NCBI GenBank assembly: GCA_043228905.1
Contig: JBHGNT010000022.1
Location: 8,122,001-8,186,000 of the forward strand
Reading direction: 5' to 3'
Origin: Azolla caroliniana
Lineage: Eukaryota; Polypodiophyta
Length of the DNA stretch: 64,000 bases
Position numbers and translations under genes: made by a program. Each line of letters opens with the position of its first letter. Positions within the stretch are counted from its first letter, which is position 1. The notes beneath the pieces were generated by a model, which saw only the letters and a program-made list of their open reading frames with translations, searched no databases and was not told the DNA's origin. Positions 53,486 to 63,855 of the stretch are shown here, one piece after another.

Positions 53486-55072
53486 ATGGAAGGCTGCCCT
53501 CCTGCTCCTGTTCCATGGAAGGCAGGTCCTAGGCAGCCCCATGTCCATGTCCTGCTTTTCCCATACCCTTCGCAGGGCCACCTAAACCCTCTCCTCGACT
53601 TGGGCAAACGCCTGAGCGCCTCAGGCATCTTGTGCACCCTTGCCCTAACCCCCTTCTTCTACCACGCCGTCCATCCCACTTCCACCTCAGATAATCCTCT
53701 CCTCAAACTCCTCCGATTCCAGGCCCTCCGCCTCCCGCCTCAGATCCATGACATGTTCTCTGCTGCGATCCTACCGCAAGATGCCTTCGAGATTGTCGCT
53801 ACCCAATTCATGGAACCTCTTCGAGCCCTCATTCATGAGATTGCTCCATGTGAGCAGCAGCAGCAGCAGCAGCACCATGATACTCCCCGGCTCCCCGCCA
53901 TATCTTGCCTCATTTCGGACAGCTTCATGCCCTGGACTGTCGAACTCGCAGGCGAGCTAGGCATCCCGAGGGTCGAGATGTGGACCGCCTCCATCACCTC
54001 CTACGCCTTCGGCTTCCACTTACCACAACTCATGTCCAAGGGCCTCATACCCTTCAAAGAAGGTCAACATCTCTCAATCTCTCTCAATCTCTCTCTCTCC
54101 CCTCTCCATCTCGTCATGTCTATGGCTTCTTCTTGAACAGGTACACATGACACTTTGCTCGACTTCTTGCCTGGCCTCTCGTCCTCGCGATTGGGCCATG
54201 TACCCATCGGCATCGCGATGACAAATCCTTCCAGCCCAATTTTCCAACGTGCGATTCAAATCTTCACACGCGGCGCCCATTCCAAATGCGTCCTTGTCAA
54301 TTCTTTCTATGACCTTGAGGCCGATGTGATCGTAGCATTGAGAGCAAAGGATGTGAAGATGATTCCCATTGGCCCAGATTTTCAGGCCGAGCATGAAGAT
54401 GAAAACAATGTGACCCCCCTGGATGAGGCTCAACTCGAATGCTTGCATTGGCTCGATAAACAAGAAGAAAAGTCAGTAGTCTATGTGGCTTTCGGGTCGA
54501 CCGGACTCTTGACGGAGGCCGAGATCCCCGAGCTCGCGGCTGCATTGGAAGCCGTCGGGAGGCCGTTTCTATGGGCAATTCGGGACGGGTCAGCCACAGA
54601 ATCGCTCCCGGAAAATTTCCGATCAGGTCGACTACCGGTCCAGAAAGGCCTCATAGTGTCGTGGGCACCCCAAAAGGAGGTGTTAGGACACGCATCTGTG
54701 GGAGCCTTCGTGAGCCATTGTGGGTGGAATTCGATGTTAGAGAGCATTTGGAAGGGCGTTCCCATTGTCGGATGCCCTCGCATGGCAGAGCAAAACACTA
54801 ACTTGTGGCTCATGCAAGAATGGGGTTTTGGGGTGTCAGGTGTGGACACGATGATGGGCGGTAAAGGGAGTGTGCAAAGTGCTACCCTCATACAAGCATT
54901 GAGACGTGTAATGGGTACACCGGGTATCGACAACAATGAGGAGTTAAGTAGGGATGATTTGAGGAAGAAAGTGGCCGAGGTGACACTTGCAGCACATGCT
55001 GCCATGTCGCCCTCGGGAACCTCCACCAAGGCATTCCAAGAGTTTGTAAGTGAACTCCTAACGAAATGCTAG
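53486..55072 (+). CDS. Family 1 UDP-glycosyltransferase (UGT 2), one intron
   Basis: Exons 53486-54062 and 54141-55072 (GT-AG intron of 78 bases) encode 502 residues. The catalytic His is H32 in PSQGHLNP and the partner Asp is D145 in LISDSFMPW. The PSPG box is W367-Q410 (starts WAPQKEVLGH, contains HCGWNSMLE, ends PRMAEQ), again with final Gln, so UDP-glucose is the likely donor. A run of six Gln (CAG/CAA repeat) at 124-129 lies in a loop before the D145 strand. The C-terminal FVSELLTKC parallels FVSELIEC of UGT 1, and the intron is at the same codon, so the two are paralogues. The acceptor is unknown. It acts in the cytosol. The coding sequence is intact. Confidence 0.95.
54063..54140 (+). 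other. UGT 2 intron
   Basis: Donor GTCAACATC, acceptor TTGAACAG, phase 1, with (CTCTCAAT)n and CT-rich sequence. It is homologous in position and composition to the UGT 1 intron. Confidence 0.9.
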
Positions 55073-56039
55073 GGGAGAGCTCCTCATTTGTTAGTGGATG
55101 GTGCATTTATAAGATGTTGTTTAGTCTAAACAAACCATCCTAAGTGTGTACATATATGTATTGGAGTGAATTACTAACTCATAGGACTTGCATGCCTATG
55201 TTTGTGGTTTCCCTCCATTGGGCCAATTACCAACTTGTAAAAGAGGGCTATTTGCACCGGGTGGAAGACAATGTGAGGTGACCAATTGTGCATGTTTATT
55301 GCACATCATTTGAAACATCACATACCACATTGAAACATCATATACCATATTGATTTATACGAAATCACAAAACATTTACAATTTATTGTACCCCAAACAT
55401 CTATAAACTCTTCTAACCCATTCTGTAGTACCTTGCCTTACGAAAAATTAAGTAGTTACAAATTAAGATTATTAACTCAACTCTATTATATAGAGCGGTT
55501 TACAAGGAAGATAAATAAGATAGAATATGATTTAATGAGTAAACCTTTAGAGGGAGATCCTTGGGTTTAGGTAAAACATCCCAACAAATGTCAACTTCTT
55601 TGCTTCGTTGTTGGTCTTGCATGATCTCTTGATTCGCAACATTGAGCTCCTTCATGATGTGAATAACACTTCTAGCTTGATACAAAATTTGACCCGTGGC
55701 AATGAACTCTTGTCTCCCTTTTATAGGCCTCTAGAGCTCCTCATGCAAATAAAAATAGTATATTTCTTTTTAGCTTGCACCTCCTTTTTCACTTTCGGGT
55801 GAACTTTCACTTATCTTCCTTGAGCGTGTGGTGTGAAAAAAAAAATACCGATCTCCATGTCCATTTATTCACATACCTCTTGTTCATCTCATTGATATCT
55901 GCTTCTTCACCCTTGACCTGTCATTTTTAGAGTGACCTCTTCATGATTGAGCCACATCCTTTTGTCATTTTGCCTCATCTTGTTTCGTACCATTGGAACT
56001 CTATATGTACTTCAATCTTTTATCTCTCAAGTTTGACAT
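55073..56039. other. UGT 2 3' flank and intergenic DNA
   Basis: Words such as GAAACATCACATACC and CATATTGA at 55310-55350 echo 15960-16000 downstream of UGT 1, so the duplicated unit may have included 3' flank. On the minus strand 55500-55700 reads QEFIATGQILYQARSVIHIM followed by a charged helical segment, a possible exon relic that I do not recognise. Confidence 0.4.
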
Positions 56040-56976
56040 ATTTCCACTCATGAGGTTCCCACATTAGGACATCGTTAGGACTCCCCCTACTCCCAAAGGT
56101 TCAAGAACTGTTGTCAGCATGGTGATTATGCCTTCGGTTTTGCACTTGTCGGTCACCTCCATTGTGTGCCGACTTGCCTCGTCCACCTCAAACACGGGAT
56201 CTATGCGCCTCAGGGTACACCATTTTGTAGTCAGTGTGCATGCTCGTCGACACACTCGTGTGGTTCTTTTCAACAAGAAGCATCGATCGCAACTCGAAGA
56301 ATGACGACGTACTCTCTCTGGTGCAGAGCGCTGTCCGGAATGATCCGAACTTAGATGCCAACCCACCAATACAGACTTGCACCATTTCGTCCTCCTCAAC
56401 AGTCATGTTGATGGAGGCGAGAGAGTTACAGATGTCCTTGATGGGAGAGGTGTAATCAGCCACCGATATGTCTCTTTGCCGGACGTTGCTCAACTCCTGT
56501 CTGAGTTGTAGCTTTTTGGCTATGGTGCTTGTTGTAATACCATGAAAAGGTAAGTATGTGGAAGCTAAACAGATCATAACCGGCTCCGCCGGATAGCAAT
56601 AGAAACCACAGAGAATGGGACACACAAAGTAGGTGAGAGAGGGAGAGAGTGAGACAATAAACCTGTATTTCAAAAAAAACACTCTGTACATACAAATGTG
56701 CATCATAGCACTTTTTATACAAGTCCTTAAAAGGACTGACAAGTACTTCAATGCTCTTATTGAGCGACAGACACAAACTCCCAAAAATATGCCTATCTAC
56801 TAGGCTAGGACTGTAGGCCTCTAACGGCTTACCGGTTACACTCAGATCTGAATACTGGTCCGACTCTCCATTCCAAACACCGATCCAAACACCAATTTGG
56901 CTCTTCATTCCAGACACTGATTTGGCTCTTGGCTTATTCATCCGATCCGGATCATGTTCAGCTTGTCTGCTCAACA
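56040..56976 (-). mobile_element. Copia 5' end: LTR plus gag fragment (Copia I family)
   Basis: LTR 56543-56976 (minus: TGTTGAGCAG.. to ..CTTTTCA) resembles Copia I LTRs, including the GGATCGGATGAATAAGCCA stretch. It is followed by TGGTAT, the first half of the primer site. Gag then starts midway (TIAKKLQLRQELSNVRQRDI, DEMVQVCIGGLASKFGSFRT, ELRSMLLVEKNHTS) and is cut at 56040. The deletion runs from the primer site to gag. Confidence 0.85.
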
Positions 56977-57459
56977 TAGCCGAACTGAGTGACTGGGTTC
57001 TTCTCTAGTGATGAGAGTTGAAGTTTTTCATTTGTCGACATGAGCGCTTTCTTTACTCCAAGTGTGAGAATAATGGGTACACCAAACTCATTGTCTAGTG
57101 AGTGAGCCGACACATTCGAATCACTTTCATTGGGGTGGTCGACTTCATATTCAGACATCTTATCTTTGCCTTTGTTCGATCCGGCTCATGGTTGAGATGT
57201 GCTTGGAATGCTTGAAGGCTCGTGTGGTCCTCTTAGCTTAGTAGAGCTTGGGTTGTCCTTTGGTAAACGACTTGGCTGAATATAGTCATTCGAGTTCACA
57301 TACAACTATTCCTTAGTCGGTTCGGATGGAGCCAAATCAAATTCATACCACGATGCCGATTCCTCGAAAACGACATCTCAACTCACCCGAACCGCTCAAG
57401 TTGAGTGGTTGAAGCACTTGTATCCCTTTTTCTCAGACGAGTATCCTCCTTCTATACAT
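56977..57459 (-). pseudogene. Copia IV spacer fragment (left part)
   Basis: Reads SEYEVDHPNESDSNVSAHSL, DNEFGVP and SLEKNPVTQFGYVE, close to the Copia III spacer at 19429-19680. Upstream residues (YEFDLAPSEPTKE) match too. It is interrupted at 57459 by Copia V and resumes at 62104. Confidence 0.85.
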
Positions 57460-58265
57460 TGACAGGAAACAAACGCTCGTTATGTGCAACGCTCAGCCAC
57501 AACCGAACTTAGAATCATACACAGAAAACGGGAAAGGTGAAGACACAACACAAAGGAGAGAAAAGTACACAGGATGTTTACGTGGAAAACCCAAACTAAG
57601 GGAAAAACCACGGCAGCCCACAGGCTACAAACTATCACTATGTTACAATGTACAACAGTGAGTTCACGGAGGCAACGACCTCGTGCTCACGATCTTCGCC
57701 ATAGGCGGCGGTTATAGCAGAGGCAATGACCTCTTCCTCTCACTCTCTCTCTCTGTACATTGTTACACACACTCTCTTCTTACACCAACAAGAATGACAA
57801 CAACACAATAAAAGTTTGCCCTAAGTCATATTTATACTAATATGACTTTTCGGCTATTTACAAATATAACCTCGATGGACTCTCAGAAACATATTTACGA
57901 ATATGTCTCTTCATCCGGTGAGCAGTCCTCACCGGGTCTTCACCGGCTCTCCGTAGCCGGGTACGTCTCATCCAATTCTCACCGGGTCTTCACCATCCGG
58001 CTCTCCGTAGCCGGGTACTCCTCATCCGGTTCTCACCGGGTCTGCACCATCCGGCTCTCCGTAGCCGGATACTTCTCATCCGGTTCTCACCAGGTCTTCA
58101 CCATCCGGCTCTCCGTAGACGGATACTCCTCATCCGGTTCTCACCAGGTCTGTACCATCCGACTCTCCGTAGCCGGATACTTCTCATCCGGTTTCGGCCT
58201 CGGCCGAGTTTGCTCATCAGCACTGTTCTTCTCCCTTCCCATTTGGAGGGACCTGTCTCCCAACA
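57460..58265 (-). repeat. Copia V 3' LTR
   Basis: 806 bp on the + strand from TGACAGGAAAC to CTCCCAACA. It contains the 54-bp minisatellite and CT microsatellites. It is more than 90% alike to the other LTR by eye. Confidence 0.95.
57930..58190. repeat. 54-bp minisatellite in the Copia V 3' LTR
   Basis: About 4.5 units of CCGGGTCTTCACCATCCGGC followed by TCTCCGTAGCCGGxTACTxC and TCATCCGGTTCTCA. Because 54 is a multiple of three, every frame stays open and a periodic Ser/Gly-rich peptide frame arises without being a gene. Confidence 0.9.
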
Positions 58266-58275
58266 AACTCCCCCT

Positions 58276-59514
58276 TCACTCCGGCATGGGGAGTCTTACT
58301 AGTCCGATCCGCTTCCTGCATGCATCCAGCTTGTCGGGTATCAGCACTTTGGTCAGCATATCTGACCCGTTCTCGGCTGTGTGGATCTTCGTCAGCACGA
58401 ACTCTTGGTCATCTACTCTTTCCCGGATCCAGTGATACCTTCGCTGGATATGCTTCGTCCGGGAATGGTAGGCCGCATTCTTAGCAAGGTGGATGGCACT
58501 TTGACTGTCGCAATAGAGCCGGTATTCATCTTGCCGGATACCGAGCTCTCCGATGAAGTCCTTCATCCATAATATTTCCTTGCCGGCTTCCACAGCCACC
58601 ATGTACTCCGCCTCCGTGGTCGACAATGCAACCGTCTTCTGCAACCTCGACTGCCACGATACAACTCTCCCTGCATATGTCATTACATACCCGAATGTAG
58701 ACCAGCTGGAATCCATCTCGTCCTGCATGGCACTTAACCATTTTCGACTGTGGGTGTCATCCTTCGCTTCTTCGAAGCTTTCTAGCTCCCCCTCATCGGT
58801 TAACAGCACATGCTCTGCATCCGGAAATCTCCGGGGGGCCCTTCTCTCTCTGAGAGGATATCTCCGTCTCTGGGCTTCGGTAACCGGCTCCTCTATTTGC
58901 TCTTCATCCAAATCCCATTCGGGGTCTTGCCCGGTTCCGGTTTCAGCTTCCTCTACTTCTTCTTCTGCTAGTTCGGTACCCTCACCGTAACCGACTGGTT
59001 CCTCGAGTGCTAACCGGTCTCTTGCCGGTTGGGTCTGCTCGTCGTAGAATCGATCCTTACCGGTCGACTCGGAGTTCATTATCTTCTTCTCCAACTCCCA
59101 GTCGGCGAGCGTCTTGTCCTCCATGAAGATAATATCTCGACTCCGAAATACCTTCTTGTCGACCAGGTCCCACACTCGGTAGCCGAACTCATCGTCGCCA
59201 TAACCAAGGAATATGCATGGCCGGCTCTTTGGATCTAACTTTCCTCTCCGGTCCTTAGCTACATGCACGTACGTGAGACACCCGAATACCTTCAAATGCC
59301 GGTAGGACACTTCCTTACCGGCCCAGACTCTCTGTGGCGTGTCTCCGTCCAAGGGTACTGAGGGTGATCTGTTTATCACATATGTCGCCGTCGACAGTGC
59401 CTCAACCCAAAACTTCTTGGGTAGTTTTGCATGCGCTAGCATACTCCGGACCCTCTCCATTATGGTTCGGTTCATCCTCTCGGCCAGCCCGTTTAGTTCC
59501 GGCGTCTTCAGCAC
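58276..59514 (-). pseudogene. Copia V integrase end, spacer and RNase H fused in frame
   Basis: One open frame of 412 codons. It begins LKTPELNGLAERMNRTIMER (catalytic Glu), then the integrase C-terminal part, the acidic spacer (GTELAEEEVEEAETGTGQDP), RRRYPLRERRAPRRF and KWLSAMQDEMDS, which normally starts RT. The next residues are SWSTFGYVMTYAGRVVSWQS, in the middle of RNase H, followed by LSTTEAEYMVAVEAGKEILW, YCDSQSAIHLAKNAAYHSRT and ADMLTK-like SDMLTKVLIP. All of RT and the first RNase H strand are missing with no frame break. Confidence 0.9.
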
Positions 59515-60429
59515 GGTAAATTCGAGTCGGATTCCCTTCGAGCGACAGTACTCCTCGAACTACCCCCGGTATTCACCTCCGTTATCTGTTCGAACCGCCT
59601 TCAGCTTCCGACCGGTTTCTCTTTCCACTCTCGCGTGGAGCTCTTTGAAGACGGATAGCACCTGATCCTTCGTCTTCAATGGTGTGGCCCACACCTTCCG
59701 GCTGTGGTCATCTATGAACATCATGAAGTACTGCGATCATGCATGTGACTTCGTGTCCACTTGACATACATCCATATGCACCAACTCCAGTGGCGCATTA
59801 CGTCTCATCGGTGGCCTTGATCGGAAGGAGGTCCGGTTTTGCTTATTGGCCAGACAATCAATGCACTTCTCGAAGTGCATGTTCTTCACTGGAATGAGGT
59901 TGTCATCTGCAAGCCTCTTCATCCCCTTCTCGCTCATGTGACACAGCCTTTTGTGCCACAGCTCACCGGCAGTGTCGGATGCCACGTTCACTTCCTCCGG
60001 ACATAACCGGGCATTCATGAGGTACAGAGTGTTGACATTCCGGGCTCGAGCCACAATCAGTCTCCCTTTGCTGAACTTCATGACACCGTTCCGGATGCTA
60101 CCCATGTAGCCTTCATCATCTAGCCGACCGGCTGATATCAGATTCAATCGAACCTCCGGAACGTGTCGAACATCTTTCAGCAACAACTTGCATCCGGTTG
60201 GTGTTGACAGCCACACATCTCCTATGCCGACAATTCGGCATGTACCTTTATTCCCCATCCAGACACAACCGTGATCACCGGCTGAGTAGGATGAGAAGCA
60301 TTTCCGGTCCGGGGTAAGGTGGAACGACGCTCCGGAGTCTACCACCCAGGTCATCTCGTCGCCGGCAAGGTTTATCTCACTCTCCTCGATGATGACCATC
60401 AACTCTTCTTCACTTGCCGCGATTGTCAT
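59515..60429 (-). pseudogene. Copia V protease, GAG-pre-integrase and integrase core
   Basis: Protease WVVDSGASFHLTPDRKCFSS (D-S-G intact), GAG-pre-integrase ELWHKRLCHMSEKGMKRLAD, the zinc pair CIDCLANKQNR, then ELVHMDVCQVDTKSHA and a stop (59737). It continues FIDDHSRKVWA, TDNGGEYRG, another stop near 59561, and the frame at 59514. Both integrase Asp residues are kept. Confidence 0.85.
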
Positions 60430-60485
60430 CGTTCCCTTCCGGTCCGGCCCCCTCTAGTCTTTACCGTTCCGGTCCGGGGTCCACT

Positions 60486-61323
60486 TCAAATCGGTACCGT
60501 CGGTCTCCTTATCTTTTCGGAAATGCTGACAGTTCTTCTGGAAGTGTCCCGGCTTGCCGCAATAGAAGCAAGTAGGTCTCCCTCTTGACTTTGACCGTGT
60601 CCCCAACTTCTCCTGGTTCTAGGGACTACGGTTTCTGTGTCTTCCGCGTTCCGATTAGGTAAGGAGCGCTTTGGAGTCGGAGCTTGTATCCTTATCTTTC
60701 CGACGCGCCTCCTCATCCAACAAGCTTGACTTCACTCTTGCTAGGGATAACCGTTTTCCTTCTAGCCCGGCGTTGCCCAAAGTGACAACCAACGTCTCCC
60801 AGCTATCCGGGAGGGAACTGAGCAAGAGTAGTGCTAGTACCTCGTCGGCGAGAGGTACTTCCAATGACGTTGCCTGGTGTATTAGCCCCTGGAAGGCATT
60901 CATGTGCTCCGCCATGATGGAGCCATCTTGGTACCGGAGTCTTACTAGCTTCCAGAATACCGAAACCTGATTAAAAGCATTTTTGTTTTGAAACATAATG
61001 TTGATCTTCTCCCAGAGCTCATGAGCCTTGCTCTCTTCATTGAAGTTGTTGTATAGGCTCATGTCGATGAAGCACCGTATGTACGCCAATGTCTTCATGT
61101 GCATCACCTCCCATATTGTGGCGTCGATTTTGTCCGGTCCCTTGTCCCCAAACTGAACCAGCAGCCAAAGATCTTTAACCACGAGCATGTCCCTCATCTT
61201 CGACTTCCATACCGAATAGTTGGAGCCGGTGAGCTTGAACATGCCTCCCAACGAATCGTCCATTTTTATGTGTCGTTTCGCTCTGATACCAATTGACGGG
61301 AAACAAACGCTCATTATGCGCAA
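60486..61323 (-). pseudogene. Copia V gag with CCHC knuckle
   Basis: Reads MDDSLGGMFKLTGSNYSVWK, SKMRDMLVVKDLWLLVQFGD, FRQVSVFW-like NAFNQVSVFWKLVRLRYQDG, DEVLALLLLSSLPDSWETLV. It stops at 60655. In a continuing frame CFYCGKPGHFQKNCQHF (about 60575-60525) is the nucleocapsid knuckle. This gag belongs to a different Copia lineage from Copia I-III. Confidence 0.85.
61280..61291 (-). other. Copia V primer-binding site
   Basis: Minus strand TGGTATCAGAGC, two bases inside the 5' LTR edge, complementary to initiator-Met tRNA. Confidence 0.9.
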
Positions 61324-62103
61324 CGCTCAGCCACAACCGAACTTAGAATCATACACAGAAAACGGGAAAGGTGAAGACACAACACAAAGGAGAGAAAAGT
61401 ACACAGGATGTTTACGTGGAAAACCCAAACTAAGGGAAAAACCACGGCAGCCCACAGGCTGCAAACTATCACTATGTTAGAATGTACAACAGTGAGTTCA
61501 CGGAGGCAACGACCTCGTGCTCACGATCTTCGCCACAGGCGGCGGTTACAGCAGAGGCAACGACCTCTTCCTCTCTCTCTCTCTCTCTGTACATTGTTAC
61601 ACACACTCTCTTCTTACACCAACAAGAATGACAACAACACAACAAAAGTTTGCCCTAAGTCATATTTATACTAATATGACTTTTCGGCTATTTACAAATA
61701 TAACCTCGATGGACTCTGAGAAACATATTTACGAATATGTCTCTTCATCTGGTGAGCACTCCTCACCGGGTCTTCACCATCCGGCTCTCCGTAGCCGGGT
61801 ACTCCTCATCCGGTTCTCACCGGGTCTTCACCATCCGGCTCTCTGTAGCCGGGTACTTCTCATCCGGTACTCACCGGGTCTTCACCATCCGGCTCTCCGT
61901 AGCCGGGTACTCCTCATCAGGTTCTCACCGGGTCTTCACCATCCGGCTCTCCGTAGCCGGGTACTCCTCATCTGGTTCTCATCGGGTCTGCACCATCCGG
62001 CTCTCTGTAGCCGGATACTTCTCATCTGGTTTCGGCCTCGGCCGAGTTTGCTCATCAACACTGTTCTTCTCCCTTCCCATCCGGAGGAACCTGTCTCCCA
62101 ACA
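61294..62103 (-). repeat. Copia V 5' LTR
   Basis: 810 bp, partner of 57460-58265. The minisatellite here has one more clean unit. Confidence 0.95.
61760..62030. repeat. 54-bp minisatellite in the Copia V 5' LTR
   Basis: About 5 units of the same 54-bp motif as at 57930-58190. Confidence 0.9.
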
Positions 62104-62765
62104 TACATTTCTCTGACTTCCGGTTGAGCTTCTGCCATTTTTCATTTGGGATGTGAACATACGCAATACTTCTCTGAGTTGCAAAAGGACGGACTTCCTT
62201 CCAACAAAGATCGTGTATGGAGTTAGCTCATTCACTCCATTAGTGGTGCACTGATTCATGAGATAGACGGAAGTGGAAGCCACTTTGGCCAAATAGAAAT
62301 TCGGCATGTGCTTCTCATGCAACATGGCATGTACTACCTTGAGTATGCCCCAATTCTTTCTTTCGGCTACTCCATTTTTTGGGTGTGTGTCGGCATGAGA
62401 ATTCTCTACGTATGCCTTCACATTGAAAGTAGGCGATGATTCGTCGGAGCAGTACTCCTTTCCTCCATCCGCTCGTAGGCATTGAATATGCCGACACGTT
62501 TCTTTCTCCAATTGGCTCTTGAGATTTTGGAAGTGGGAGAGCACTTCACTCTTCTTCTTCATCGGGAAGATCCATGTGTAGGTTAAGTAGTCGTTGATGA
62601 AGGTGACCTAATAACGACATCCTCCGATTGTTGACATTTTAGTTGGTCCCCATACATTTGACTGGATTAAGTCAAGGAGGCGTTTACTTATGTAGCTCTC
62701 CTTTGGAAAGGAGAGTCGATGTTGTTTGCCGAGTTGACATGCTTCACACACTTGGTCGACTTGCT
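62104..62765 (-). pseudogene. Copia IV integrase fragment (right part)
   Basis: Reads CEACQLGKQHRLSFPKESYI (other frame), MKKKSEVLSHFQNLKSQLEK, CLRADGGKEYCSDE (second Asp), KNGVAERKNWGILKVVHAML (Glu) and EKHMPNFYLAKVASTSVYLM. It is the same family as Copia III (NGVAERKNWHILKVARAM). It joins 56977-57459 across Copia V. Confidence 0.85.
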
Positions 62766-63274
62766 TCTTTGGCTAAATTTTCCTTTCTTATTTCTGGTTC
62801 TAGTTCCTTGGCCGATTTATCTCTTTCTATCATTGTGTGTACCAACGTTGTGGCTTTTGTGGTAGCGTTAGCTACCGACTCCACTCCCAATTTGGGTTCG
62901 ACCTGTGTTGATGTCGCCATTACCAACGTTGTTGTGCCCATTTCCTAGTTTTTAGTTTTCGTGGCCTGCACCGGATCTAGTTGTGTCGTAACCGTGTCCG
63001 GCCTTATTGCTCCCAGCTCCGGAATTGAACATGCCATTTCCAACACCATTGTCTCCCCTCGGCCTGCCCCAACTTCTACCGCCTATGTTTTCCTAGCCAT
63101 GCACAATTCTTCCTCAAACTTCTTCGTGCGCTAATTGGCCTCCGTTCCATGCCTTGGCTACATAATCAACCACTTTTCGGAGACTAATATTTCTATCTTC
63201 CATATCCTTGGCTGCCCGGTGCACCTTTGAAAATTCTTTGGACATCTCGACTATGGAGATATCTATTGTGGAAG
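62766..63274 (-). other. Unassigned coding-like stretch between two Copia remnants
   Basis: From 63259 the minus strand reads ISIVEMSKEFSKVHRAAKDM, EDRNISLRKVVDYVAKAWNG, a stop, then a Gly/Asn-rich stretch (NGVGNGMFNSGAGSNKAGHG) with further stops. It is helical then low-complexity. I do not recognise it; it could be a host exon or a gag. Confidence 0.35.
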
Positions 63275-63525
63275 TGTTAAAATAACAATATATAACCAAA
63301 AATAATGCTATTAGATAGAGTAAGAAGGAGAGAGAAAACAACACCAGAATTTATTGAGGTTTACCCAATTAAATCTATGTCCTCCAAAGTAGCATGCTCT
63401 ATTAAGGTTGGAGAGAAGAATACAAAATTGAGGATGTAAAAACTAAGAGGAAGAGGAACGTATTTATAACTCCCAAACCACCTCCCCAAACTATGTGGGA
63501 TAAAGAATGGGCCAAAAAGTTAACA
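63275..63525 (-). repeat. LTR of a small-LTR Copia (3' LTR)
   Basis: 251 bp, TGTTAA to TTAACA, with a minus-strand purine tract AAGGTGGAGG directly before it (63526-63535) and TATAAATA on the minus strand (63463-63470). RNase H of the element lies just upstream. Confidence 0.75.
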
Positions 63526-63619
63526 AACCTCCACCTTGGCACAATCTCTAATCCTTCCAAATACAAATCTTCTCAAGCAAACAAATAATAAAACAATCTA
63601 CTTTCAAATTTGCATCATG

Positions 63620-63855
63620 AGGCACCAACTTTAAATGTGTTGGATATTAACCAAGTCTAAAAAATGTTCAAACTTGGCCCTTGTAACCACTTTGGTCAGC
63701 ATATCTGCAGGATTCACCTTACTATCAATCTTCTGGAGAAGTATCTTAACTCTTCTAGAAATTCTGACACAAAGTGATAGCAAACATCAATGTGCTTCGT
63801 CCGTGAGTGACCGACTTGGTTCTTTGCTAAATGAATAACACTCTGACTATCAGAA
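63620..63855 (-). pseudogene. Copia RNase H C-terminus
   Basis: Reads SDSQSVIHLAKNQVGHSRTK, HIDVCYHFVSE, then in a shifted frame SKVNPADMLTKVVTRAKFEH. This is the RNase H end of the element whose 3' LTR is 63275-63525. It is cut at 63855 by a new LTR. Confidence 0.85.

Larger units (their letters stand above)
57460..62103 (-). mobile_element. Copia V: complete-ended LTR element without reverse transcriptase
   Basis: LTRs 57460-58265 and 61294-62103, target-site duplication TACAT (57455-57459 and 62104-62108), and a primer-binding site (61280-61291). It is inserted in Copia IV. Internal order on the minus strand: gag, knuckle, protease, GAG-pre-integrase, integrase, acidic spacer, then directly RNase H. 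RT is absent. A few stops only, so loss of RT preceded most decay. Confidence 0.95.

Noticed and set aside
57842-58435. 197-codon + strand frame with repeated RLSVAGYSSSGSH
   Set aside because: It is the read-out of the 54-bp minisatellite in an LTR and runs antisense to the Copia V polyprotein.
57930-62030. CRISPR-like spacing of repeats
   Set aside because: The units are contiguous 54-mers without unique spacers, inside plant LTRs.
61737-62156. 139-codon repeat-protein frame
   Set aside because: Same minisatellite in the other LTR.
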